In this document: one piece after another, positions 1 to 8,438 of the stretch
Numbering within the stretch: position 1 is the stretch's first letter
Layout of the letters: each line of letters starts with the position of its first letter
DNA from: Caryophanales bacterium UBA5732
GTDB taxonomy: Bacteria > Bacillota_I > Bacilli_A > Izemoplasmatales > Hujiaoplasmataceae
Length of the DNA stretch: 17,609 nt
Reading direction: 5' to 3'
NCBI GenBank assembly: GCA_002419445.1
Contig: DIGC01000023.1
Span: 1-17,609, forward strand
The notes under the pieces: model-generated
Told to the model about the DNA's origin: nothing
Databases searched by the model: none
The model's input: only the letters and a program-made list of their open reading frames with translations
Program-made: the position numbers and the translations under genes

Positions 1-131
1 AATAATAGTAAATATTGTATGTAATAATCGTTTTTTTCATTCTATCAATTTCGATTGTTAAAATCAAGATGTTTGCTTTAATAATTAATCATGTAACCAA
101 TTACAACTTATCTATAACCTGTATTTTTTAT
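1..131. other. Intergenic tail beyond the CotH-like gene
   Basis: This AT-rich stretch lies downstream of the last gene. I see no open frame, no convincing terminator hairpin and no promoter in it. The transcript of the CotH-like gene presumably ends here or further left, outside the window. Confidence 0.5.
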
Positions 132-2012
132 TTAAAAATCATTAATAGCTTCGTTTAACCAAGATGCTCTTTTATTTAAAAAGTCTACTAAAAAGAACAC
201 TTGTTCTTCATAAGTATCTAATGCTAGAATTTCTGGAGAAGTATACCAATCGCTATTCGTGCCAATGATATTCCACTGACTGAAATTAAGATATCTTGAT
301 CTCGCTATCATATCGACGAGCGAATATATATTATCAATTGCCTTTAATACTACTTCTTCATATACTTCATTCCATCTTGTCTTTAGATTAGTTCTAAACC
401 CTTCATACTCCATTAAATACATAAAGAAGATATTCTTATCATACCTCGCGGTATACCACCCTTCAGGTCCTCTTAAGTCTTCTTGTAAATGTCCGTAATT
501 ACCTGAAGATAAATCAAAATCCCAGACCGGACCCATTTTCAATAATCCTTGTTTTTCTTTATAAAAATATACGCTGGAATATCCTGAATCAACATTTTTC
601 ATTACCTCATTGACGATAAACCAATCAATAAATGATGCTTCATCGATTAAATGGTTATAACTCTCATGGTTCTTTAATGTATTATAAACCATCTGCATAT
701 AACTAGAGATAAATAAATATTGATCATGAGAATAATTATCATCACTGATATCCGGAGATTTAATCACAAAAGGAATCCATTCTACCAAAAAGAAGTTTTC
801 TTCAGTTACATCTAAACCCTCATCATATAGTCGATAATCATATTCGATTAAATAGCCGGTATCAATATCAAATGATCCTTCTTCTACATTAACTCTATTA
901 CTGCTTACTTCAACTTGATCAGTCAATAAATAATTACCTTGATAAACACCATTAATATATAAATCTACGAAGCGGACCATTGGTGTAAAATCAAGATTCA
1001 AACCATTACTCATGTTAAAAGCGATTGCGTTTCTCACTAAAGTTTGATCAGCGAAGTTAGCTAATAATACCCAATCTTTTTGGTCGTAATCCGATAACAT
1101 TTCTTGTTTTTGTTCAAACTTAATTTTATAAGGAAGTTTCGGCATAAAAAGCGTAGAATTACCTCTTAGTTTTATTCCCATTCTTGCGCCGCCAAGTTCA
1201 AGTATGGAATTGTTAAATTCATCATAAGAGAATAGATCCAAATAGCCGTAAACATATTCTTCTTTTGTTTCAATCGGTAAAGATTCATCAGTTAAAATAT
1301 AGATTTCCGGGATTTTTGGCAAATGACTAAAATCACTCATAATAACAGGAATACTAACCGTTCTTACCTCACGGTTATATTCGATATCAACCGCTAGATT
1401 TATAACTTCGTCATTTTCCGGAAAAGTGAAGATTAATCGGTTGTCATAAATATAAGATTTATCGGTTGAAATGCTAAGTTCAACGCCGAGAATATCAATT
1501 TCCGGGATAGTCATGTCGGAAAAGATTACTTCCGGGATTATCGCTCTGATTTCATCAATAATCTCAAGAAATTTTTGATTTAATAGTTCTTCATTAAATA
1601 AGTCTTCATCTCTTAGTTGTAATAATTCAAAACTAAAACTTAATGTCTTTTCTTGATAAGTGATATCAAGACTTACTTCTATCGTTTCATCAAAGCTTTG
1701 CGGTTTATAAGATAAATTGTTATCTATTAATAAGGTTTCATCCAAATAATATTTAACTTCATAATCTTCATCAGTGATATTAGGTAAAATTACATCTTCA
1801 GATATTTCGGTTGGAAAAGAAGTTTCCAGTTCCAAATATTTTTCATTGATAAGATTAATTCTTAAATCTTCGGTTGTTAAGATTTCAGTCGTTGATGAAA
1901 AGCTTGGAAAAGTCGGGAAAGTTGTAGTAGAAACTTTGGGCGTAGTTAAACTACAACCATAAAAACTTAAGGTTAGTAATAATATAGTTATGACAATCAT
2001 GACTTTCTTCAT
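132..2012 (-). CDS. CotH-kinase-family surface lipoprotein
   Basis: This 626-residue protein has a lipoprotein signal: a Lys-containing start, a hydrophobic stretch to about residue 18 and a lipobox FYGC with Cys20. A Thr/Ser/Pro-rich linker follows (about 21-47). Residues 57-131 and 145-225 look like two copies of a beta-rich module, each starting near a (N/Q)(E/K)(K/F) helix and ending in a strand pattern like TLSFSFEL or TVSIPVIM. The CotH-kinase domain fills about 235-620: RMGIKLRGNST (277-287) with PYKIKF, VRNAIAFN, VDLYINGVYQGNY, VDSGYSSVYFYKE (474-486) and GPVWDFDLSSGN (494-505). Asp475 and the Asp pair of WDFD match the kind of acidic residues needed for catalysis in spore-coat kinase CotH, from memory. 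Such proteins transfer phosphate to Ser; here the substrate is unknown and would be outside the cell. AGGAAG precedes the ATG. Confidence 0.85.
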   Translation of the reverse strand: MKKVMIVITILLLTLSFYGCSLTTPKVSTTTFPTFPSFSSTTEILTTEDLRINLINEKYLELETSFPTEISEDVILPNITDEDYEVKYYLDETLLIDNNLSYKPQSFDETIEVSLDITYQEKTLSFSFELLQLRDEDLFNEELLNQKFLEIIDEIRAIIPEVIFSDMTIPEIDILGVELSISTDKSYIYDNRLIFTFPENDEVINLAVDIEYNREVRTVSIPVIMSDFSHLPKIPEIYILTDESLPIETKEEYVYGYLDLFSYDEFNNSILELGGARMGIKLRGNSTLFMPKLPYKIKFEQKQEMLSDYDQKDWVLLANFADQTLVRNAIAFNMSNGLNLDFTPMVRFVDLYINGVYQGNYLLTDQVEVSSNRVNVEEGSFDIDTGYLIEYDYRLYDEGLDVTEENFFLVEWIPFVIKSPDISDDNYSHDQYLFISSYMQMVYNTLKNHESYNHLIDEASFIDWFIVNEVMKNVDSGYSSVYFYKEKQGLLKMGPVWDFDLSSGNYGHLQEDLRGPEGWYTARYDKNIFFMYLMEYEGFRTNLKTRWNEVYEEVVLKAIDNIYSLVDMIARSRYLNFSQWNIIGTNSDWYTSPEILALDTYEEQVFFLVDFLNKRASWLNEAINDF

Positions 2013-2049
2013 AATCTTCCTGCTTTCATTAAATTGAAATTACATAAAT

Positions 2050-2055
2050 ATTATA
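2050..2055 (-). promoter_or_regulatory. Possible -10 box for the CotH-like gene
   Basis: The minus strand reads TATAAT about 40 bases upstream of the ATG at 2012. No good -35 hexamer is found at 16-18 bases; the best match is poor. The site lies just downstream of the preceding gene's terminator, so a separate promoter is plausible. Confidence 0.45.
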
Positions 2056-2089
2056 TCATTAAATGGCCAATTCTTTCATTTAATTGAAC

Positions 2090-2120
2090 AAAAAAGGTCT
2101 TAATATGCAACATTAAGACC
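2090..2120 (-). terminator. Rho-independent terminator after the RCC1 lipoprotein gene
   Basis: On the minus strand GGTCTTAAT pairs with ATTAAGACC (9 bp, 7-base loop) and is followed directly by TTTTTT. It sits 24 bases past the RCC1 gene stop and separates that gene from the CotH-like gene. Confidence 0.88.
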
Positions 2121-2143
2121 ATGATTTAATTTATTGATATGGA

Positions 2144-4096
2144 TTATTCCCATCTGCCGTAAAGCGTGATGTCTTCAGCGGGCATTAAAGTTAAATCAAA
2201 AGGAATAGTAAGTTCTTTGTCGTAATACCATCCGTCAAGTAGGTAACCAGTATTTGTCGGTTCGTAAAGGTCAATTGTTTCTTGATAATAATAACTTCTG
2301 ACTTCGAACCCAAGACCGGTATTATCAACCATTAAAAGCTTTGGCGTGGAAATGTCGACCGCTGAATTATCATTTAGTTGACCTTGATTATTATCTCCCC
2401 AGCGATAAACATTATTTTCTGAGGTTATAAAAGCCGAGTCCTTATAACCTAAGATAATTTTAGTAATTGTTTCATCAGGATTCAAATCTAGATATTGGTT
2501 AATTATATCTGGATAATTGCGGTTTACAAAGTCAAAATAACCTAATTGACTATCGCTATTATATCCCCAAGAGAATAATCTGCCTTCATTTGTATAGGCA
2601 AGGGTATGAAATCCGCTCGCGTCAAATAAAATGACTTTTTCATCGATATTTAAATTTAAATTCGGGGTAATTCTTTGGGGTAAGGTTTTATAGTCGTTTG
2701 ATCCATCACCAATTTGACCATATCGATTTTCTCCCCAAGTATAGAGTTCCCCATTGTCAGTTAGTACCGCAGTAAATGCACTTTCTAAAACGATTATTTG
2801 CACTTGATCGCCAACAGCTAAACCTAAATTCGCCGTTATATCCAAAGGATCAGAACTACTTATTAATAATCCGTTGCCTAATTGTCCGTAACCATTATTA
2901 CCCCAAGTATATACTCGACCAAGCGATGTTAAAAGTCCGGCATGTGCGTAGCCGAATTCCACTTGAATAATTTCTTCGCCGATTGCTAAAAGAAATCTTG
3001 AAGTTATATCAGTCGGCGTATAGTTGGCGGTAACCGTCCCGTCTCCTAACTGCCCGGCTTCATTTATTCCCCAGGTAAATACTCTGCCATAACTAGAAAG
3101 TGCAATAGCTGAAGTGTCGCCGAAATCAATTTGGATAATTTCTTCGCCAGTTTCTAAATTAAAGCTTTCAGTGATATCTACCGGAAGATTAATAGCGTCA
3201 TAATTACTGAAGTTGATTCCCCAGTAAAACACTCTGCCTAAAGAGGTGACAGCTGAAGATTGATTTTGACCTAGGAAGATTTTTTCGATTATTTCTTCTT
3301 CAAAAAATTCAAAATTATCAGTTATTTCTTCAGCAATAAGTCTCCTGTCAGTATCACCGACTCCCAATTGACCGGAACTATTGTAACCAGAGGTATAAAG
3401 TCTGCCTTTAGCAGTTAAAGTTGCTGAATGAAATAAACCTAAAGAATAGTCGATTACATAATCATCTGTGTCAATAACAATGGGATTCAAATGGTCAATA
3501 TCATCACTTATGATTCTATAAGTAATCTGAAATTGATTAGGTTGCCATTTGGCATATAGAGTTATGTTTTCATGTGGCATAGTACTAAAAATAAATTCTT
3601 CGGTAAGTTCAATGTCAGCGAACCAGCCGATGAATGTATAATTTTCTTTTGTCGGTGGTGTCGGTTGATAAATTGCGCTACCATATTCTTGAGTAAGCGC
3701 CGATATAGTCGACCCGCCATTACTTTCATAGGTAATTATGTAAGAATTAGGAACCCAATTCGCATAAATATTAAAGTCGCCTTCAACGGGATTAGTCATT
3801 ACCCACTTTGTTGAAAAAGATGCGCCACCATCATTACTTAAATACCAACCATCAAGCGAATATCCTTGATTTTCTAAAAAAGGAATGGTCAAGAGATTTC
3901 CTTCAATGACTTCTAGACTTGAAACTTCATTACCATTTACAAAAAAGACAACTGTAAAAGTATTTTCCGTTGAATTGTTTGATTCGTCGGTAGTCGTCGA
4001 TACTTGAGTAGTATTTTCAGTAGTTGTAGTACCTCCACAGCTAATAGAAAAAGTACCTATAAGCATAATTATCGATAAAAATAACCATTTTTTCAT
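2144..4096 (-). CDS. Lipoprotein with RCC1 propeller between beta-grasp repeats
   Basis: This 650-residue protein has a lipoprotein signal (Cys20 in FSISC) and a Thr/Asn-rich linker to about 45. Two Listeria-Bacteroides (InlB B-type) beta-grasp repeats follow at about 47-114 and 118-184, each ending in YANW or YAKW and carrying a GW(Y/F) motif. Residues 188-195 (FQITYRII) look like the first strand of a third repeat. Seven RCC1 repeats then occupy about 217-589, each with a core like GRVYTWGNNGYGQLGNG. The remainder of a beta-grasp repeat closes the protein (about 596-650, ending ITLYGRWE). Seven blades make a complete propeller. RCC1 and InlB-type repeats mediate binding; no catalytic motif is visible, so a surface adhesion or ligand-binding role is inferred. 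The SD is weak (GTGAG about 11 bases from the ATG). The gene has its own promoter and terminator. Confidence 0.85.
   Translation of the reverse strand: MKKWLFLSIIMLIGTFSISCGGTTTTENTTQVSTTTDESNNSTENTFTVVFFVNGNEVSSLEVIEGNLLTIPFLENQGYSLDGWYLSNDGGASFSTKWVMTNPVEGDFNIYANWVPNSYIITYESNGGSTISALTQEYGSAIYQPTPPTKENYTFIGWFADIELTEEFIFSTMPHENITLYAKWQPNQFQITYRIISDDIDHLNPIVIDTDDYVIDYSLGLFHSATLTAKGRLYTSGYNSSGQLGVGDTDRRLIAEEITDNFEFFEEEIIEKIFLGQNQSSAVTSLGRVFYWGINFSNYDAINLPVDITESFNLETGEEIIQIDFGDTSAIALSSYGRVFTWGINEAGQLGDGTVTANYTPTDITSRFLLAIGEEIIQVEFGYAHAGLLTSLGRVYTWGNNGYGQLGNGLLISSSDPLDITANLGLAVGDQVQIIVLESAFTAVLTDNGELYTWGENRYGQIGDGSNDYKTLPQRITPNLNLNIDEKVILFDASGFHTLAYTNEGRLFSWGYNSDSQLGYFDFVNRNYPDIINQYLDLNPDETITKIILGYKDSAFITSENNVYRWGDNNQGQLNDNSAVDISTPKLLMVDNTGLGFEVRSYYYQETIDLYEPTNTGYLLDGWYYDKELTIPFDLTLMPAEDITLYGRWE
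2330..3448 (-). repeat. Seven tandem RCC1 coding repeats
   Basis: The encoded protein (residues about 217-589) repeats a unit of roughly 50-60 residues seven times. Each has a small-residue core, then GR(V/L)(Y/F)(T/S)WG and usually GQLG. Repeats are joined by segments such as DITSRFLLAIGEEIIQ and DITANLGLAVGDQVQI. Blade cores begin near residues 217, 275, 325, 381, 434, 489 and 550. The second blade lacks GQLG and the last has GQLN. Confidence 0.8.
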
Positions 4097-4176
4097 TTGA
4101 AAAATCTCACTTTCTTGAATCTCAATGGAAAATTAGTGATTAAGTACGGTTTTATAATCAGGGGTTTCATATCTTA

Positions 4177-4205
4177 ATTATATTCTTATAGCCTAATTTA
4201 TTCAA
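4177..4205 (-). promoter_or_regulatory. Promoter of the RCC1 lipoprotein gene
   Basis: The minus strand reads TTGAAT (4200-4205), 17 bases, then TATAAT (4177-4182), a good sigma-A-type promoter. Transcription would start near 4170, leaving an untranslated leader of about 75 bases in which I see no clear structure. Confidence 0.72.
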
Positions 4206-4226
4206 TATGCCTACAAAAAGATTATT

Positions 4227-4264
4227 AAAAGTAAAACACCCAAGTCTAGTAAACTTGGGTGTTT
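4227..4264 (-). terminator. Rho-independent terminator after the hydrolase gene
   Basis: AAACACCCAAGT pairs with ACTTGGGTGTTT on the minus strand (12 bp, 7-base loop). A T-rich run, TTTTACTTTT, overlaps and follows the stem. It lies 34 bases after the hydrolase stop codon. Confidence 0.9.
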
Positions 4265-4297
4265 ATCTTGAAAAATAAAAATTAAAAGGGGATTATT

Positions 4298-6352
4298 TTA
4301 TGCAATAGCAATTACATAAACTGTTGTATTAGCTAATGTAATTAATGTAAAGAAGATTGTCGAGAAGAAGACGCCTGTCCAAACATTACCAGTTTTGATT
4401 GAGAATCTTCTCATTGCAATACCAGCAACTGAAAGCGGAATTAATAATCCAACGCAAAGGATTGCGTTTAATGAGAATGTAGGGTAAGCGGCTACGCCAG
4501 TAGCGAATAACACGCCATATTGATAAACTAGGAACAACACGATTGGACCGATTAACAAGAAAGCTGCTAATAAATCGCCTTTCCAACCTTTTACATTCTT
4601 AGTATTAACGAAAACAGTAAGACTAGCTGCGAAATAATAGATTAATAACATCGGCATATATCTTAAAGCCGCAACGAATTGATGAGAATTGAAGATCTTG
4701 AATGCTGTTGTATAGATTCTAAAGTCTGTTAAGAATACCCATTCAACTAAAGCTACGATGAATAATAAACCAAATGCTAATACTAGAGCTAACAATAAAC
4801 TAGAGCCTAATTGTTTTAAACTTACTTTTAAACCGTAAGGGTTAGTTACTTTTTTTCCAAAGTTGAAAATTGGCGTAGTAATAAAGACAGTTAATAAAAT
4901 TAAACCAGCTGAAGCTACTGCCCAATATGCAATTGTATTAATTGAAGGAGCACCCCAATATTTTACATTAGTCATAATTGTTGTATGAGTCAATAACCAA
5001 CGATAAAGTAAGGCGATAAAACTTACTACTACTGCGCCTACAGTGGCGTTATTAGCTAATTTAAGGCTTAGTTCATCAGCTTTAACAACAGCTGCTACCC
5101 AGACTAATAAAGTAAAGACTGCGGCTGCGCCAATAACGTAATACATTACATCAGCTAAAGTAGCTAAACCGACTGAACGGTCCATGAAAATCGTTAAATA
5201 ATACATTGCGATTAAAGTCGATAAAGTGATAATGACGAATTTTAAAGTCTTATGAGCGCTTGATGTTTCTAAAACGACATTTTCTTCACCAACTGCATCT
5301 TCACGGTATACCTTATTAAATACAGGTAACTTAGAAACAATTGCGAATAATGGGAAAATCAAAGCGATTAAACCAATCATTGCGATTAAAGTAAAGGCTT
5401 CTTTTAACCACCATACTTGTCCTGTTGTTCCGGTTGTAATACCATAATCAGCTAATTCACCTAAATTATGAAGATCTAATTGATAAGTGAAGGCTTCTTC
5501 CATAAATGTAATTGTATTTCTTCCAGTTTCTAAAGACCAAGTATTTAATGGATGAGTTTCATTAGGAGTATAGATTACTCTTTGTCCGCCATCTCTTAAA
5601 TAGAATTCTCCAGCTTCAGCTTCAGTAACTCCTAAGAAAGCTAACCCAACTGCATCTTTAGTAAAGTCTTTATAAACTACTGAACCAGCTGCAGTTCCTG
5701 AGTTATCAAAGAAGAATTGATCCCAATGAGCACCAATCATGCCCACGCTCTTAGTTCCAAATGCATAGTTATCTGGCAAGCCAAAAACATAACGGAAATC
5801 GGCCCCAACCGGCATACCAACTGCGATTTTGCTAACGCCAGTAGCACCAGCTGTCAATTCATCAATTAAAAGTGCATAAATTGATGAGAACCCGCCCATT
5901 GAGTGACCGCTAACAGCGATCATACCATTACCATCAGCATCTTTTAAGACATAGTCTTGTTCGTACATGTAATTAGCTGCGTCACTGACAGAATTTCCAA
6001 AGAACGCAAAAGCTCCAGGTGTGTCCCACACTGAATCGCCGTGGTCATACATATCAAAAGCTAAAACTACATAACCTCTTCTTGATAATTCGATAGCACC
6101 AATTTCTTGCATTTCCGCATTATTCAAGTAGCCATGAGTTAATACTACTGCTGGCGCTGGATTAGAAGCGTCAACACCATTAGGCGTATAAAGATAACCT
6201 GATAACTCACCATTAGCAGTTTCAAAACTGATTTTGTCGACTTTTACCGACCAAAATGAGTTTTGAACTAATGAAGCAAATAAACTTGATACCACTACTA
6301 CTAAAAGTAGCACGATTAGCCATTTTACTGACTTAGATAAAGTCTTTAACAT
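4298..6352 (-). CDS. Membrane-anchored alpha/beta hydrolase with polytopic C-terminal half
   Basis: This 684-residue protein has an N-terminal membrane segment (about 10-30) after Lys residues, so the next domain is predicted to be extracytoplasmic. Residues 40-300 form an alpha/beta hydrolase: VVLTHGY (oxyanion region, 69-75), FDMYDHGDS (99-107) and the nucleophile elbow GHSMGG (149-154, Ser151). His267 in NETHPLN is a possible catalytic His; the acid is not clear. From about 318 to the end there are about nine or ten hydrophobic helices with short charged loops. The substrate is unknown; esterase, lipase or peptidase activity are all possible. AGGAG lies 6 bases before the ATG. The gene is monocistronic, with its own strong promoter, a cre-like site in its leader and a terminator. 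Confidence 0.8.
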   Translation of the reverse strand: MLKTLSKSVKWLIVLLLVVVVSSLFASLVQNSFWSVKVDKISFETANGELSGYLYTPNGVDASNPAPAVVLTHGYLNNAEMQEIGAIELSRRGYVVLAFDMYDHGDSVWDTPGAFAFFGNSVSDAANYMYEQDYVLKDADGNGMIAVSGHSMGGFSSIYALLIDELTAGATGVSKIAVGMPVGADFRYVFGLPDNYAFGTKSVGMIGAHWDQFFFDNSGTAAGSVVYKDFTKDAVGLAFLGVTEAEAGEFYLRDGGQRVIYTPNETHPLNTWSLETGRNTITFMEEAFTYQLDLHNLGELADYGITTGTTGQVWWLKEAFTLIAMIGLIALIFPLFAIVSKLPVFNKVYREDAVGEENVVLETSSAHKTLKFVIITLSTLIAMYYLTIFMDRSVGLATLADVMYYVIGAAAVFTLLVWVAAVVKADELSLKLANNATVGAVVVSFIALLYRWLLTHTTIMTNVKYWGAPSINTIAYWAVASAGLILLTVFITTPIFNFGKKVTNPYGLKVSLKQLGSSLLLALVLAFGLLFIVALVEWVFLTDFRIYTTAFKIFNSHQFVAALRYMPMLLIYYFAASLTVFVNTKNVKGWKGDLLAAFLLIGPIVLFLVYQYGVLFATGVAAYPTFSLNAILCVGLLIPLSVAGIAMRRFSIKTGNVWTGVFFSTIFFTLITLANTTVYVIAIA

Positions 6353-6476
6353 AATTTCTCCTTTTTTCTCTTTTCTTTTAAATTTTATATAAATTTTTTA
6401 TATAAGCAAATTATTCAAATAAAAAAAGTCAAACCAAATAAACACACTTCCTGTGCTCGTGGCTTCACTCTCAACT

Positions 6477-6490
6477 CTTAAGCGCTTACA
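6477..6490 (-). promoter_or_regulatory. Candidate cre site in the hydrolase leader
   Basis: The minus strand reads TGTAAGCGCTTAAG. It matches the CcpA operator consensus TGWAANCGNTNWCA at the first 12 positions and misses the last two. It starts about 14 bases after the predicted transcription start, a roadblock position. The first eight bases equal those of the glp-promoter site. Confidence 0.55.
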
Positions 6491-6510
6491 TTAGCTTTTT
6501 CCGATTTTAG

Positions 6511-6539
6511 ATTATAACACTAAAAACCATGTTGGTCAA
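6511..6539 (-). promoter_or_regulatory. Strong promoter of the hydrolase gene
   Basis: The minus strand reads TTGACC (6534-6539), 17 bases, then TATAAT (6511-6516), near-consensus for sigma-A. It begins 42 bases after the glpK stop. No convincing terminator separates glpK from it; only a weak AT-only stem is visible at about 6556-6569. The leader of about 150 bases ends in a strong AGGAG. Confidence 0.82.
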
Positions 6540-6580
6540 TAATGTATGATAAACTTTACTAAAAAGTAATGTATATTAAG

Positions 6581-8071
6581 TTAAATTTTAAAATTTCTAG
6601 TTGATTCTACGGCTTTCATCCAGCCATGAAGTAATTTTTCTCGTGTTGTTTCGTCCATTTTCGGACTGTAGATTGTATCTTCTTTTTTGCTTTGTTTAAT
6701 ATCTTCAATTCCTTGCCAGTACGATACTGCCATACCAGCTAAATAAGCTGCCCCTAAAGCTGTTGTCTCCATAATGAACGGTCTTTCGACTTTAGTTTTC
6801 ATGATGTCTGCTTGAAACTGCATCAAATAATTGTTGACAGTCGCTCCGCCAGTAGCTTTAACCACATCAATCGGTTGACATGAATCAGCTTCCATCGCTT
6901 TTAAGACGTCATGAACTTGGAAACAGATAGCTTCTAAGGCCGCTCTAGCGATTTGTTTTTCATTTGTTCCTCTTGTCAAGCCGAAGATTGCACCTTTAGC
7001 GTCGCTGTCCCAATAAGGAGTTCCTAACCCCACAAAAGCCGGTACGAAATATACACCTTCATTGCTTTTTAATTCTTTGGCAAGTTTTTCGGTTTCATCT
7101 GCGCTTTTAATAATTTTTAGTCCGTCTCTTAACCATTGAACTGCTGACCCGCCGACAAAAACACTGCCTTCTATTGCGTAGACGATCTTATCTTTCATCT
7201 TCCAAGCAATGGTCGATAACATACCGTTAGTAGACTGAACAATTTTGTCTCCAGTATTCATCAACACGAAACAGCCGGTACCGTAAGTTGAATTGACCAT
7301 GCCTTCCTTACAACATAACTGACCAAAAAGGCTAGCTTGTTGATCACCGGCGACTCCGGTGATCGAGATTTTCTCGCCATAGAAACTTCTAGGTGAAGTT
7401 TCTCCATAAAAGCCAGATGAATCGCAAACTTCAGGTAAGATGCTTTTTGGTATGTCCATAATCCTTAAAAGTTCTTCATCCCACTTCAGTTCATGAATAT
7501 TATAGAGTAAAGTTCTTGAGGCGTTGGAATAATCTGTTTTATGAACTGACCCCGTCAGTTTATAAATTAACCAGGAATCAACTGTCCCAAAAGCGATTTT
7601 TCCCTTTTCCGCTTTTTCTCTCGCGCCTTTAACATTGTCTAAAATCCATTTAACTTTGGTCCCGCTAAAATAAGCATCAATCAAAAGTCCGGTTTTACTT
7701 CTAATAAGTTCTTCATACCCTTTTTCTTTTAATTCTTCACAGATTGGGGTTGTTTGTCTTGATTGCCAAACAACGGCGTTATAAATCGGTTCTCCTGAAT
7801 CTTTGTCCCAAAGAATTGTTGTTTCTCTTTGATTGGTAATACCAATCGCCGCGATTTGATTTGGTAAGATATTCTTCAAAACCAAGGCTTGAGTAATTGT
7901 AGATATAACGCTTAACCAAATTTCATTGGCGTCTTGTTCAACCCAACCTGGTTTTGGATAATACTGTGTTATTTCTCTAGAAGCCGTCGATACAATATTT
8001 GAGTTTTGATCAAAGATAATCGCTCTTGTTGAAGTTGTACCTTGATCAATCGAAAGAATGTATTTTTTCAT
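6581..8071 (-). CDS. glpK: Glycerol kinase
   Basis: At 496 residues this is the normal length for GlpK, an FGGY-family cytoplasmic kinase making sn-glycerol-3-phosphate from glycerol and ATP. Visible motifs are SIDQGTTSTRAIIFD (7-21), GITNQRET (77-84), GVAGDQQASLFGQ (239-251, with catalytic Asp243), STYGTGCFVLMNTG (261-274), GSAVQWLRDGL (308-318), PYWDSDAKGAIFGLTRGT (352-369) and ATGGATVNNYLMQFQAD (406-422). AAAGGAGG lies 9 bases upstream of the ATG, within the end of the preceding gene, whose stop is 1 base away. It is the last gene of the glp operon; no glpF is seen. Residue 229 is Ser (PRSFYG), where HPr-regulated Gram-positive kinases have the phosphorylated His (YHF), so activation by the PTS may be absent. 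Confidence 0.96.
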   Translation of the reverse strand: MKKYILSIDQGTTSTRAIIFDQNSNIVSTASREITQYYPKPGWVEQDANEIWLSVISTITQALVLKNILPNQIAAIGITNQRETTILWDKDSGEPIYNAVVWQSRQTTPICEELKEKGYEELIRSKTGLLIDAYFSGTKVKWILDNVKGAREKAEKGKIAFGTVDSWLIYKLTGSVHKTDYSNASRTLLYNIHELKWDEELLRIMDIPKSILPEVCDSSGFYGETSPRSFYGEKISITGVAGDQQASLFGQLCCKEGMVNSTYGTGCFVLMNTGDKIVQSTNGMLSTIAWKMKDKIVYAIEGSVFVGGSAVQWLRDGLKIIKSADETEKLAKELKSNEGVYFVPAFVGLGTPYWDSDAKGAIFGLTRGTNEKQIARAALEAICFQVHDVLKAMEADSCQPIDVVKATGGATVNNYLMQFQADIMKTKVERPFIMETTALGAAYLAGMAVSYWQGIEDIKQSKKEDTIYSPKMDETTREKLLHGWMKAVESTRNFKI

Positions 8072-8072
8072 C

Positions 8073-8438
8073 TTATTTTACCTCCTTTCTTTTAATCTCT
8101 TTAGTCAATACCACATTAACTCCGGTATTAAGAATGTTTTCAATTACTACTTCCCCAATTTTCATTTCTTTGGTGATTACCACTTGATTGATTAAATCCA
8201 TCGCTTGGTAAATCAAACCCTTTGGAATAGCTTCTAAAGTTTTAACGCTTGCACGAGGAATTTCCTCAAAGACAGTTCTTACAGTAGTCGTTACGACTCT
8301 TTTAGGATTTGTCATTTCATTTTTTACATACGTTTCGCCACGTTTACATTGGTTACCGGAAATATTTCCTGCATCGTCAACTAAGACATGACATCCTCTT
8401 GGACAAACTATACAAATAAACTCTTTTGTCATAATCAT
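8073..8438 (-). CDS. DUF1667 Cys-rich protein, glp electron-transfer partner
   Basis: This is a 121-residue protein with four N-terminal cysteines, FICIVCPRGCHV and NQCKRG (Cys9, 12, 16, 31), arranged to bind a metal or Fe-S cluster, followed by an alpha/beta tail. The family (DUF1667) commonly follows the two flavoprotein genes seen upstream here, so I infer a small subunit of an anaerobic glycerol-3-phosphate dehydrogenase; the cofactor is not proven. The ATG at 8438 overlaps the preceding TGA as ATGA. GGAGG lies 4 bases before that ATG and 10 before the ATG at 8432, so Met3 could be the true start. Confidence 0.8.
   Translation of the reverse strand: MIMTKEFICIVCPRGCHVLVDDAGNISGNQCKRGETYVKNEMTNPKRVVTTTVRTVFEEIPRASVKTLEAIPKGLIYQAMDLINQVVITKEMKIGEVVIENILNTGVNVVLTKEIKRKEVK

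Noticed and set aside
1774..1962. Plus-strand open frames inside minus-strand genes, such as this one and those near 2776-2970, 3572-3814, 12962-13162, 14339-14545 and 16761-16943
   Set aside because: Each lies opposite a well-supported gene, has no recognisable motif or SD and reads like the complement of its codons.
4386..4586. Minus-strand frames overlapping the hydrolase and, at 8713-8895, the FAD oxidoreductase
   Set aside because: They are alternate frames of well-supported genes with no own signals.
6386..6404. AT-only hairpin (8 bp, 3-base loop) upstream of the hydrolase SD
   Set aside because: It is composed solely of A and T in an AT-rich leader and matches no known riboswitch, so it is likely chance.
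6556..6569. Terminator after glpK
   Set aside because: The only stem is 5 bp and AT-rich with no T-run after it, so I did not annotate it; read-through toward the hydrolase remains possible.
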